A stretch of 11,703 nt of DNA, taken from NCBI GenBank assembly GCA_003024985.2, contig PXIH01S0041945.1. One strand, 5' to 3'. Shown here piece by piece: positions 1-8,727 of this stretch (the first letter of the stretch is position 1; every line of letters begins with the position of its first letter). The notes beneath the pieces are model-generated. The model ran no database searches. It saw nothing but the letters and a program-made list of their open reading frames with translations, and was not told where the DNA came from. Source of the DNA: Euperipatoides rowelli. Taxonomy: Eukaryota > Onychophora > Udeonychophora > Euonychophora > Peripatopsidae. The position numbers and the translations under genes are program-made.

Positions 1-825
1 GAATTAAATATTAAGTATATTGTGTATTTATTTATTAATTTTCATCTGGATATAATTTTTAATAAACTATTATTTTTTATTTTTTTGTTATATTGGAATG
101 ATGAGATATTGTGAAACTCAATGTGTAAGGTTATATAGAGATCTATGGGATAGTAGACATACTCAATCATCTGAATTAACAAAACTACATCAGATTACTC
201 TACAAGCTAGAAGCATCTTTGCTTCTGCATTATTATATTTCTAATTCAAACTCTAAATATAAGATTCTTAATATAAAATTAGTAGAATTTTTCCCCTTTT
301 TTTATGTTAAATATCCCTCCCGCCTCCCCATACTAAACAGAAGTTCTTATTTAATATTTCTCAACACTAACAGTTGTTTTAAATGATGAAAAAAAAAATA
401 GAATACATCAACAATTTCGGACATTTTGAAATTGAAAAATGATTAGTCTAATGCTTTAAACTCCAACTTTTGCTCACCAATAAAACTAGTAGTTTTAAAC
501 AAGCTGAAAAACGTGGCTCTAGTCTAAGTGATGAAAGAAAGACTAGTTATCTTTCCAAAACTTTAAAAAAAAAAAAACAGGCTAACAAAATTCAAAATAA
601 AATTAATTGAATCATCGATATATTTTTTTAATTGCTATTATTTGATAATTATAAAAATAAAAGAAAGACGGTTAGATGATGGCATTTCAACTTTATTTGT
701 TTAGCGTTCTTTTAAAACTTTTTAATTTGTTGATTTCAGAGAGAAATTTTAAATAGAAGGAATAAAATAATAAATAAGCTATTCGTTTTTTTTAATTGTA
801 AACATTTTTATTTAATGAAATTGAA
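1..825. other. AT-rich non-coding sequence
   Basis: No coding frame, RNA gene or clear repeat was found. A short C-rich stretch lies at 318-331 and A runs at 390-399 and 567-578. It is presumably intron or intergenic DNA. Confidence 0.6.
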
Positions 826-970
826 CTTAGTAATTGAAAAAGTAACTTGAGTAAAAGTACTGGATTTTTGTATTCATCATGAGACTCATTAGTACAAGTT
901 ACTATGTCAAAAATGTAATCCGTTACTAAGTTACTTGAAAAAGTAATTTGTTACTTTTAAAAAGTTATTA
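826..970. repeat. GTTACTT-rich, partly palindromic repeat patch
   Basis: The motif AGTAACTT and its reverse complement AAGTTACT recur at about 841, 897 and 931, with degenerate relatives at 921, 945 and 951. CAAAAATG near 909 answers ATTTTTG near 866 in the opposite direction, so the patch can fold around the ATCATGAGACTCATTAG segment near 880. Such multi-copy GTTACTTTT sequences are common in non-autonomous DNA transposons of animals. I infer a decayed transposon piece; no ends or target duplication are clear. Confidence 0.45.
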
Positions 971-1314
971 TATCCTATCCCCAAATTTGCACAGGTGATT
1001 CAATATAATTAATTACATCATAGGATTGCTAAAAATAATGACAAATTAACACAGATATATAGGATCATAAATAAGCACATATTTTGTCAAAATCAGACAT
1101 CTAACTTAATTCAACTATTCCTTTTCTTTAACTGTAGAAAAGAGTGGAAATGAAAAAAAAGAAAATTAGTGCCAGAAGGGGAACTGTAAATGTCAAAAGT
1201 GGCTTTACTTAAAGGTCTAGGAAATGAATAAACCTTGACAATGTTTTATAAATAAGTCAGTCTTTAAATGAACATTTTATAAACAAAATTATCTAGTAAA
1301 TAAGATATACAACC
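971..1314. other. AT-rich non-coding sequence
   Basis: Nothing recognisable was seen on either strand apart from short A runs near 1150. Confidence 0.6.
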
Positions 1315-1395
1315 CCAGGTCTGGGCCCCTAAGGTTTATGGGTCCCTATACTTTTGCCACCTTTGCCCCTCCCTCTCGGCAGTGCTGTTCACATG
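1315..1395. repeat. GC-rich patch, likely transposon scrap
   Basis: About 80 bases around CTGGGCCCCTAAGG and GCCCCTCCCTCTCGGCAG are strongly GC-rich compared with the AT-rich surroundings. There is no open frame of note. The style (GGGCCCCT, CCCCTCCC) resembles transposon internal sequence, but no family is recognised. Confidence 0.3.
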
Positions 1396-1685
1396 TTGAT
1401 GCTAAAAAGCCGTTTCTTTTTTTAAAAAAAATCCTTTAGTATAAAACCTAAATGGAAAAATCTAATTATTAGTATTTGTTTATGATTCTTAAACAAAAAT
1501 AGTATACAGTACCTCATGTACCTATATATATATTTTTCTTTGTTTTTATTTCAAAATTGAGTTGAAACTTATGACATAACGGTAAACTCAGTGGCTCTTT
1601 TTTTTTTATGGATTCCTACACTTACAAATTCTTTATAAAATCAGAAAAATGGTCAGCTTTTAATGCTGTTTTCCTAGAAATAACT

Positions 1686-1725
1686 ATAAAATAAAATAGT
1701 AACTCAGTTACTTTTTATTTTATTT
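1686..1725. repeat. Small hairpin with AGTAACT/AGTTACT stem
   Basis: AGTAACT (1698-1704) and AGTTACT (1706-1712) are perfect reverse complements separated by one base. The stem extends imperfectly through the flanking AAATAAAAT and ATTTTATTT tracts. It shares its stem sequence with the 826-970 patch, so it may be a fragment of the same repeat type. Confidence 0.5.
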
Positions 1726-1743
1726 GTCTCTTGTGTTAGGAGT

Positions 1744-2150
1744 AGGGGAAAGTGGGTGAATGGGCGCACTTAAGCTAGATTCGTTCTTGTGGCAAAATAG
1801 TAAATGCTTATATATGAAAGTAGTCCTTAGATATCCTACTTTTAAATGTATATAAACATTTTGTGCAAAACTATATCAAATTTAGTAAATATTGAAAATA
1901 GTACAAAATAGCATTTTCATGGCATTCCCCCACCCTCGGGGTAATACGATGTTTGTTTGGGGGAATGCTGTACATTGTTACTAAATAGGGAAAACAAGGA
2001 CGGTAAGCTTTTTTTAAATTAGTAAAAAAAAAATGAAATTCTTAATTAATTTGAGTTATTCACAAATGAAAATAATAATAATAATAATAATAAAAATAAT
2101 AATAATTACCATAATAATAATAATAGGGCTAGACCACGGTATTCCCCCAT
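1744..2150. repeat. Cluster of G-rich motifs, possible transposon remnant
   Basis: The patch opens with AGGGGAAAGTGGGTGAATGG. It then holds three copies of a GGGGGAATRC motif: reversed at 1922-1931, direct at 1959-1968 and reversed at 2140-2149. GCATTCCCCCA (1922-1932) and TGGGGGAATGC (1958-1968) form a perfect 11-bp inverted repeat with a 25-base loop. The AAT microsatellite lies inside. The opening 17 bases recur with two changes at 10721-10737. These points suggest one or more decayed members of a DNA transposon family; ends and target duplication were not found. Confidence 0.4.
2069..2125 (+). repeat. AAT/TAA microsatellite
   Basis: A run of AAT trinucleotides is interrupted once by AAAA and once by TTACC. 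It is a simple sequence repeat of the kind usual in AT-rich non-coding DNA, and is likely to vary in length between individuals. Confidence 0.95.
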
Positions 2151-3322
2151 TCGTGTTTCACGGTTTTACTAGGTAATTAGTTTCTTTGTTTATAGCCTAC
2201 TATACACTATTTTTTTTCATGTTTATGTATTTCAGGTAGCGACTTGCATTATTTCTTTTTAAGAAACCAATACTTATTCCCATCAGAAAAAAAATGTCGA
2301 AAATTATTTTTTCTTCTCCTGCTTATCAAATGTTCAAATATTTGAATATTTATTCATCTCACAGTTTGAATATTTGAATGTCATTTAGGTTAGTTCGTCT
2401 GAGCTCTAGTTAACAGATCTTAGCATGTATTAACCATATGTAGCCTATAGTAGCCTATATTTAATTTCAATTTAAGTGTGTGTGATATCTCTTATTGCTG
2501 ATGTTTTATGAGATATTCATATTTTATTTCAAATTTAGATTACATTTAATTGGGGACCTGGAGGGTTAAAATAATAATATGTTGATTTATAAATACAAAT
2601 TAAGATTATTTTTGATAAACAGCTTATTTATCTATTTTTTTTAATGATTCCCTAAAATCTGTAGAGATATGTGTGCGTGTGTAGTAGGCAGAATTAATCA
2701 TTAATTATTATCTATACAACACAATTATGAAGAAAGAAAAAAAAATTTCTTTGATTATCGAGTTTTGGAATAAAAATAATCTTCTTTTACAAGTATCATA
2801 CGTTTCATTTCATTAATAGTTTACAATTTTGTTTTGATTATTANTAAAATATTCTATTTAATTCGATATTTATTTGAATGAATAAGTACAGGTTTTGTTT
2901 TAAACCTCAGATCTTTTTCATTATTTGTTTGCATAATATAAAAGTTTCTGTATTATTATTTTTATTCATTATTTTACAAGTGTTTATACTGTCCTCTAGT
3001 AAAAATAATTGGAACTAATCAAACAATATAGCTAATAATGGCTTTTGTTATATTTATTTGTCAGATCGGTAATTAACTTTCTTTCAGTAGATAACATATT
3101 ACACAATTGTTTTGTTCTGATTGAGGTCAATTTTATTTTTCGAATAATCAATTAAGCCTGCTTTGTTTTATTTTAATTATTTATAAATATCTGTATTTGT
3201 TATTTTGTAATATCCAAGCACTTAATTTTTTTATACAGTTTAGAGTTAACCTTAATTATTTTTATTTCTGAATAAATGAGGGGAGACAAGGGAGCTGAGA
3301 GAATCCTTAAAAATTGGTGAAA
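2151..3322. other. AT-rich non-coding sequence
   Basis: Apart from the palindrome near 2333 and a TAGCCTATAGTAGCCTATA 9-bp tandem near 2440, nothing organised is visible. An N at about 2844 marks an unresolved base. Confidence 0.6.
2333..2378. repeat. TTTGAATATTTGAA repeats with a 14-bp palindrome
   Basis: TTCAAATATTTGAA at 2333-2346 is a perfect palindrome. A related GTTTGAATATTTGAATG follows near 2364. Likely AT-rich chance or local duplication; no function is apparent. Confidence 0.5.
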
Positions 3323-3353
3323 TTTTTTTTTTTTTTTAATTTTTTTTTTTTTT
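3323..3353 (+). repeat. Poly-T tract
   Basis: An almost uninterrupted T run is broken only by AA at 3338-3339. Read on the minus strand it is a poly-A run, so it could be the tail of an old minus-strand retroposon. No body or target duplication was recognised. Confidence 0.85.
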
Positions 3354-3735
3354 GTTGAGAATGTTATTAATCCTTTAACAGTTTACTATTTCTCTGACAA
3401 TAAACACATGTTATTTTACATCATTAAATTAATTATATCTTGTAAGTACACATGTATAAAATATATATATAAAGTCTGGGATTTATGGTTTTAGCAATTA
3501 AAATTTCATAATTTTTTTCTTCTTTTTATTCAAGAAATAACAAATGTTTAAAATGAAAAATTAATATTTTGCTTTTGTTTTTGGTGAACTAGAAATTAAA
3601 AGGAATTTTATAACATCAAATCTCTTCTATTTTTTTCTATTGGCATGCTCTGTTCTCATGTTTATTTTACTGATATTTATTAGTTGTATGGCTTGATTAA
3701 TAATGACTTAATTTTGAACATGGACCAAACATATT

Positions 3736-3781
3736 CTTACTAACCAATAGTCAATAAACAAATTGACTTACTAACCAATAG
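3736..3781 (+). repeat. 15-bp direct repeat spaced by 31 bases
   Basis: CTTACTAACCAATAG occurs identically at 3736-3750 and 3767-3781, a partial tandem duplication with a 31-base period. No other structure is seen around it. Confidence 0.8.
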
Positions 3782-5383
3782 GGATTGAATCGTGTAAACG
3801 TTTAATCAACCAACAAAGTAATAAATGTATAAAATTTCACAGTCTAGCTGAAATGTAAAAAAAAAAAGTTAAAAAAAATATTCCAAGTTGTAACACACTA
3901 TAATAATTAACTTGTTTTGGTATTATCTTCCAAATATAGCCTACTGCCTGTAATAAATATCTACTTTATTTTTAATTGCCATTTATTAAAAGCTAGATTT
4001 TAAAAATAATGTGACATCCTAATTGCAAACCTAACAACACAATCTTGACCAAATGTGATAAATAAATAGTGATTGTTAACAACGATAATAATGCTTTTTT
4101 ACAAATATCTTTTGAACAACTTTAAAGTAGTTAGCTCATTGGCCGAATTGTTTATGACAACTGTTTCCAAGAAGTATTTTAGCCATTTTTATTTACGTAC
4201 CGATACCGGTGTTTCTAATTTCAACATATTTTATGGTGCATTATTTGCAGTGGTATGCTCGAGAATTTATTAAAAAAACTTGCACAAATTGAACTTGCCT
4301 GTACAAGTCGTAGCCGTGTCCACTTCATTTAATTTTTATTTGAGTGTATAAAAATAAATGAATTATTTGTCAATTTTAATAAGTTGAACTTCTAAATGCA
4401 TTTTAAAATATAAGTTATACATTTATTAAAGCGAGACGTTATTCAACAATATCCAATGTTTCGAAAATATAAGCAAGATTCCGATGCATTAAAAGACCAA
4501 GGGCTAAACAAATTACTATTTTTAAACTGTATGTCAGTATTTTTATTATGTTTGATAATTAAATTGATATATTATTTTTTTATTACATTGTGTTAAATAA
4601 TCATTAAAGTTTCAATTTACTTTTAAGTTACTGGATATAAAATAATCACGTAGACTATTACATTATAAAAAAAAAATTATTATCTTTATCTGGAAAGTCG
4701 GAGATGTTAAACCCGCCTTATAAAAATAAATATGTAAATGAAACATACAGTAAGGATGAAATAGTCTATGTAGTTTATTAACATATAACTTAATAGCAAT
4801 GAATTTTCATATTAAAAAATTTAGAACATAATATTTAAAGATAATTTGCAGATATGTGTGAAATCATACAGTGCTTCTTGGCCCAGTATGCCTATGGCTT
4901 GAATAATATAACATACTGGTATACCAGTAATTTATTTTCCATCTTGGCCATGCCCCTGACTATATAATTTAAAATCCATGCCTGGGTGGAAACTTGTAAG
5001 ATTTACCTGTATATTAAATCAGCGAAAAACAAATCTGTTTTCAATAAGCTCTAATAATTTACAATTAACTTTTGTTTTTATTCTATTTTAATATTAGAAT
5101 NTGGCTTAAAAATAAATTACAATGATTGCCCTGGAATAAAAAGAAATAGATGAGGAGAAATGAATCAATGAGTGATGAATTTCAGCTTATATTGGAAAAT
5201 GTTTTTATTAATTAAAAAAAAAAAAAATATCAAAAGAAAATCTTGATATGGAGTCGTGTTTCTGCTTTTCATTTTTTCTTCTAGGTCGGCCATTTTTAAA
5301 ATAAAAAAAAATGTTTGATTAACATTTCAAACAAAACTTAAGCTAAGTTTAAAGCCGCCAGTTAAAAAAATAATAATTTGGGA
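3782..5383. other. AT-rich non-coding sequence
   Basis: A 66-codon open frame at 4073-4273 begins with TTG, has an unremarkable hydrophobic composition and no recognisable domain, so it is taken as chance. An A run lies at 5214-5227 and an N at 5101. The patch 4870-4990 is less AT-rich and holds the 16-bp palindrome. Nothing else was seen. Confidence 0.55.
4914..4929. repeat. 16-bp perfect palindrome
   Basis: TACTGGTATACCAGTA is its own reverse complement. It sits in a slightly less AT-rich patch (4870-4990) that may be an old repeat. No factor-binding role can be assigned from sequence alone. Confidence 0.7.
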
Positions 5384-5438
5384 TTGCAACACGGTTGCAA
5401 CTGATACGAGATAAAAGTACAAAATATAAATAGCAGAC

Positions 5439-5526
5439 ATTGTTACAAGACGTTAAATGTATGTCACTGTGACAGTTTGATCATTCACAGTCCAATATTA
5501 GATTATAGATCAATTCACTAGCGCTA
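5439..5526 (+). repeat. Left inverted arm of the 5384-5950 element
   Basis: This arm pairs with 5827-5910. Over the inner 50 bases only about eight differences or gaps separate the two arms by hand alignment. The outer part is looser, with a gap of about seven bases opposite 5461-5467. Confidence 0.7.
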
Positions 5527-5826
5527 TAAAAGCATAAGTCTAATCACATTTTAGTAACCAAATATTACAATTTTTTTAAAAATTCAATCTGACTTTTAAT
5601 CTAACTTTCCTTATTTAGTTAGTTGATTTCCGATAATAGACTAACGTAAAATTCAAATTAAATTTGAAAACATTCGAGTTGATTAAAGAAAAATAATCTT
5701 GTGTTTCTAAAATAAGTTTATAGTGTAGCGAAATCAATATTAAAATTTAAATGTTTTTATTTTCAACTACTTGTGTTTGCTTCAAGTTGTATTTATAATA
5801 ACCGCTGTCTTTAAATAAAAATAATT

Positions 5827-5910
5827 TAGCGCTAATGAACTGATCTACAATCTGATTGGTCTGTGAATGATCCAACTGTTGCACATTTAATGTCTCGTCA
5901 CAAACAACAT
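5827..5910 (-). repeat. Right inverted arm of the 5384-5950 element
   Basis: This is the reverse-complement partner of 5439-5526. It begins with TAGCGCTA and runs outward through CTGTGAATGATC to ACATTTAATGTCTCG. Confidence 0.7.
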
Positions 5911-5950
5911 GACCAAAGCTCGTTCATCTTGTTGTTATAATGTATTGCAA

Positions 5951-6450
5951 GACACATAATTTTTTTTTAATTTTCTAAGTTAAACAGAAATCATGAGTTT
6001 TGGTTATTATATTGGAGTAAATGGAGCTGAGAAAATTGCTAGGCAGATGCTTTAGTAAATAAGAAGCAAAATTGGAAAAGTTTGACAATTCTAAAAGTGA
6101 TATTATTGTAGGCTAGTGTTAATATTTAAATTTTATTTATTAAGTCATTTCTAATTATGAAAATTATATAATATTGGAGTTTTAAATTATTTATCAATTA
6201 CTTTTAAATAAATTATTGTATTTTAGTTTCTTGAAGAATTCTATTTTCTTTTTTAATTTTTGAAAATGTGAACGTCTTGCTAATCGATGAGATGTAAAAA
6301 CTAAATTTAAAGTAATAAATAATAGACCTATAATTGCATAAAGTTAGAGTAAAAATAAAAATACTTAATTTTAAATATTCATTTAGTGCCTAAATTTTGT
6401 AATGTTAATTTTTTTTTTGCGTGTAATGTCTCTTGTACCCTGTTGCTGTT
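5951..6450. other. AT-rich non-coding sequence between two elements
   Basis: No coding or repeat structure was recognised between the inverted-repeat element and the hAT element. Confidence 0.6.
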
Positions 6451-6552
6451 AGATAGACCAGAGCTTCTTAACTGTGGGTCACGACAATATATGGGGTCAC
6501 ATAAGTGAATGTGGGGGTCACTAAACATTTGGCAACAGTAAAACATTCCTGA

Positions 6553-6813
6553 ACATGCAATGTTTCTGAAAACATCCTAAACATACTTCTGCCATTTTGT
6601 ACTACATATTTATGTGAATCGGTATTCTCAGAATTGACGATTATAAAATCAAAATATCGATCAAATCTGAAAAACGTTGTAGTTGCTCTTCGTCCTGCAA
6701 TATCAAATATTCAGCCAAGATTGAATTCCTTATGTAAAAACAAGCACATCCATCTCATTAGTATGCACATCCATCTCATTAGTATGCAAATTTGCTTTCT
6801 CTTTAAAAAATAG
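6553..6813 (+). pseudogene. hAT transposase C-terminal dimerisation fragment
   Basis: The frame is open for 86 codons between a TGA (6550-6552) and a TAG (6811-6813). It contains the hallmark hAT C-terminal motif TYLCESVFSELTIIKSKYRS, starting near 6604, followed by a leucine and ALRPAISNIQPRL. In intact hAT transposases this region forms the alpha-helical dimerisation surface at the protein's end. The N-terminal BED zinc finger and the catalytic core are absent, so it cannot encode an active transposase. The last part carries a 21-bp in-frame duplication, giving HIHLISM twice. The conserved motif is strikingly intact for such a short remnant, suggesting moderate age. Confidence 0.85.
6744..6785 (+). 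repeat. 21-bp perfect tandem duplication inside the hAT remnant
   Basis: Two adjacent identical 21-bp units occupy 6744-6764 and 6765-6785, each starting GCACATCCATCTC. The unit is a multiple of three and so keeps the transposase frame open. A replication-slippage duplication is the simplest explanation. The perfect identity suggests it is younger than the element itself, or that it was present in the copied source element. Confidence 0.9.
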
Positions 6814-6916
6814 TAAAATTTTGATTTGTATACCTATTTATCCGGGGTCACATAAAAATTTCCTGGGTGAAAAGGGGTTCGTGAGTGGAACAAGTTTAAG
6901 AAGCCCTGGGATTGAC

Positions 6917-7376
6917 TAGAAAGTTCATGACTCGGCTGCCACTGTAAGTTTTTTTTTTATTATTATTTTTTTTATTCTTGTTAATTTGGTGTTTATGGCT
7001 ATATTAACATTTTTTTAATTAATGATTATTTTATACTAGACGAGGGTTAATAATCTATATTTTTTAGTTAGTCAAAAATAATTTCAATTTTATAAACTCT
7101 TGAATTTTCTTTTGTTAAATAATTTTTTTACTGGAAAATGTCCACACCTAAAAATTATTTCAATAATACTCAATTTAAAACTTATTAAAAAAACAAGATT
7201 GCAATTTTTCTTGTCAGCATGAAGAAGTAATATGTTTTTTGTTTGTTTAATAAATGCTTTTGATCTTTGGCCTAAATCCAATCATTGTAGTTAAAGTCAA
7301 AATCATTAATTTACAAATATTTCATTTATAATATATTTTAAACATACCATTTAATTATTTAAAGTGATTTTTTTTT
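6917..7376. other. AT-rich non-coding sequence
   Basis: It contains T runs near 6950-6975. A 63-codon minus-strand open frame (7281-7090) shows no recognisable protein features. Nothing else was seen. Confidence 0.55.
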
Positions 7377-7430
7377 TGTCGATTGTGATCTACCAGTCGA
7401 CCATAAAATGCTTTTTAGTAGACCGCCAAT
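7377..7430 (+). repeat. Possible hAT-like internal fragment
   Basis: The stretch GTCGATTGTGATCTACCAG followed by TCGACCAT and then TAGTAGACCGCC resembles sequence I associate with some animal hAT elements, which contain repeated GTCGA and GATCTACC words. No TIRs or coding sequence support it. This is a pattern-memory call only. Confidence 0.2.
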
Positions 7431-7630
7431 AATATACTGTATATTTTCTTTTTAAGTCCCAATTTTCAAAAACCATCGAAAAAACAATAATTAAAATAAT
7501 AATTAATAATAAAGTTAATCTCTCCTGCTTTTAATAAATAGTAAATAATTGCACAGAGCCCACAAACGTATTAAAGTGGTAAATTAAGCATTAACTTAAT
7601 AATCAACAAAATTGTAATTTAAGGGTGAAG

Positions 7631-7714
7631 CAATAGTCTTATGAACATTCTTGGCATCAGTGATAGTGAACAATAGTCTTATGAACATTCTTGGCATCAG
7701 TGATAGTGAACAAT
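7631..7714 (+). repeat. 40-bp perfect tandem duplication
   Basis: Two identical 40-bp units lie at 7631-7670 and 7671-7710, each starting CAATAGTCTTATGAACATTC, followed by a CAAT partial third start at 7711-7714. The absence of any difference means a recent event, or an assembly artefact at a slippage site. Each unit contains stop codons in the forward frame used by the adjoining open stretch, so it is not a coding repeat. Confidence 0.95.
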
Positions 7715-8060
7715 CTATATATTAATACATGAAGGGAAATCTTTGGATCCCTTTTTAAGCATATTGGATGCAAGGAGAAATGTGAGATTTGGCAAAGTTA
7801 AAGTTTATATGGAGAGGGAGGGCAATGAGCTAAAATTTATATATAAAATTAAACACATTTTGTTTAGCGTTGCGGCGGCTTTTTACAAAGTAGTGGCGGC
7901 TTTTTATAAACAGAATTTTCTTATTGGTCGAATTACTAGTTTTTATTATGACTTCAACAATGTTTGTTTTTTTTGCCAATACATTTTTTTAGCGCAGATC
8001 TCAATTATAAAGCAAAGATACCCACCCACCAAAGACAGACAAAATAAGAATTTTTTCTAA
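7710..8060 (+). other. Open, less AT-rich stretch, not recognised as a gene
   Basis: A forward frame is open from after a TGA at 7707-7709 to a stop near 8058. Its first part (7743-7840) has a protein-like composition, with IL.ARRNVRFGKVKVY and a charged MEREGNELKF run. From 7850 on it becomes phenylalanine and tyrosine rich, as expected for AT-rich non-coding DNA. No ATG opens the frame, the first candidate start being a TTG at 7743. It could be a transposon fragment or chance. I do not recognise a family and do not call it a gene. Confidence 0.2.
7874..7913 (+). repeat. 21-base tandem repeat GGCGGCTTTTTA
   Basis: GGCGGCTTTTTACAAAGTAGT at 7874 is followed directly by a diverged second unit (GGCGGCTTTTTATAAACAG) at 7895. 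In the open frame this would give VAAFYK-like text twice. GGCGGC is rare in this window, so the duplication stands out. Confidence 0.75.
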
Positions 8061-8184
8061 TAGCAATTCTTTTATATATATTTTTTCGATAAATCCCTAT
8101 ATTAATTTTTTTATAATGGCAAACAGTAATAATAATGAGCTTAGCTCTATGTATATTGGGGCAGTTGAAGCGCCCTCTAGCCTT

Positions 8185-8282
8185 CATGTTAATTCTTATA
8201 GATTTTCCCATAGTAATTAAAATGTGGCTCTTCAAACTCTCCATGTTAATTCCTATAGGAATTTTCCCATAGGATTAACATG
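8185..8282. repeat. Two related hairpin-like repeats
   Basis: CATGTTAATTCTTATAG at 8185 and CATGTTAATTCCTATAGG at 8242 start two similar units, each followed by ATTTTCCCATAG. The second unit (8242-8282) is nearly its own reverse complement: CATGTTAATTCCTATAGG pairs with CCCATAGGATTAACATG. The first unit has the same plan but a decayed right side. They may be the two ends of a small element of about 98 bp, or a duplicated hairpin. Confidence 0.55.
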
Positions 8283-8497
8283 CTGCCCTTCAGAAACAAG
8301 TGTCTCAAACTTTCATATTACCTACTACTATCCAATTTATCATTACAAGTATATAACAGTGTCATTTTCTGTATTTTAAATTATTCCTAGTCGAGTCACA
8401 TACTTAAACCTAATTGAAAAATTTAATTGACTTTCTAATCAATGTTAACCACATAAAAAATGTTTTTTATCTGTAAATGAGTCCCTCAAAACTTCCT

Positions 8498-8507
8498 GTC
8501 ACGTGAC
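8498..8507. promoter_or_regulatory. GTCACGTGAC palindromic E-box (candidate only)
   Basis: GTCACGTGAC is a 10-bp palindrome containing CACGTG, the core bound by bHLH-leucine zipper factors such as USF, Myc/Max or TFEB/MITF. It lies in a modestly less AT-rich region (8480-9010). With no nearby transcription start or gene, it is only a motif match and may be chance. Confidence 0.2.
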
Positions 8508-8727
8508 TTTGCAGACAAAAGGAACAGCGAGATTACTCAATTGTCTGTTGTTTAATAACTTGAAACACTTTGTAGCAAACTTGATGACCTATTATTCCTA
8601 AGCAGTCATGTGATCAGGCTTCTAGAAAATGCCCATATGTGCTGCTTGACATAATGTTTTAACATTATTTTTTGAGTCTGCTTGTATGATTACGGTTCTA
8701 TACTTCAACACTAGTTTATGCTAAAAC

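Larger units (their letters stand above)
5384..5950. mobile_element. Long inverted-repeat element, probable MITE or foldback transposon
   Basis: The left arm (core 5439-5526) and the right arm (core 5827-5910) are imperfect reverse complements. The best-matched core pairs GATCATTCACAG at 5479-5490 with CTGTGAATGATC at 5861-5872. A CCAAT...AGATT.TAGATCA.TTCA.TAGCGCTA series follows, so both arms end internally at the palindrome TAGCGCTA (5519-5526 and 5827-5834). Weaker matching runs outward to TTGCAACAC on the left and its counterpart GTATTGCAA on the right, giving about 567 bp in all. About 300 bp of AT-rich sequence with no coding potential lies between the arms. This structure fits a non-autonomous DNA transposon. 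Exact ends and a target duplication could not be fixed, and the family is not recognised. Confidence 0.6.
6459..6908 (+). mobile_element. Internally deleted hAT-superfamily DNA transposon
   Basis: The left end reads CAGAGCTTCTTAACTGTGGG. The right end, reverse-complemented, begins CAGGGCTTCTTAAACTTG, so the outer 13 bases match at all but one position. The flanks AGATAGAC (6451-6458) and GGATTGAC (6909-6916) agree at 6 of 8 positions, which fits a decayed 8-bp target site duplication, the size typical of hAT. A GGGGTCACATAA motif sits near both ends (6493 and 6844). Inside is a remnant of the transposase C-terminus. At 450 bp the element lacks almost all of a full transposase, so it is a non-autonomous deletion derivative. 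The TIR style and coding remnant resemble the SCAND3/ZBED5-like hAT lineage known from many animals. Confidence 0.85.

Noticed and set aside
3323-3353. Poly-T run as the reversed tail of a retroposon
   Set aside because: No retroposon body or flanking target duplication could be seen; homopolymer runs are common throughout the window.
4073-4273. A 66-codon open frame as a gene
   Set aside because: It begins with TTG and has no recognisable motif and no splice or promoter context; chance open frames of this length are expected.
7090-7281. A minus-strand 63-codon open frame
   Set aside because: Lysine and phenylalanine rich text typical of AT-rich non-coding DNA, with no recognisable domain.
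7631-7714. The 40-bp tandem units as a CRISPR array
   Set aside because: The two units are directly adjacent with no spacers, and the setting is a eukaryotic intron.
8005-8244. A minus-strand 79-codon open frame
   Set aside because: It overlaps the hairpin repeat and another weak frame and has no family features.
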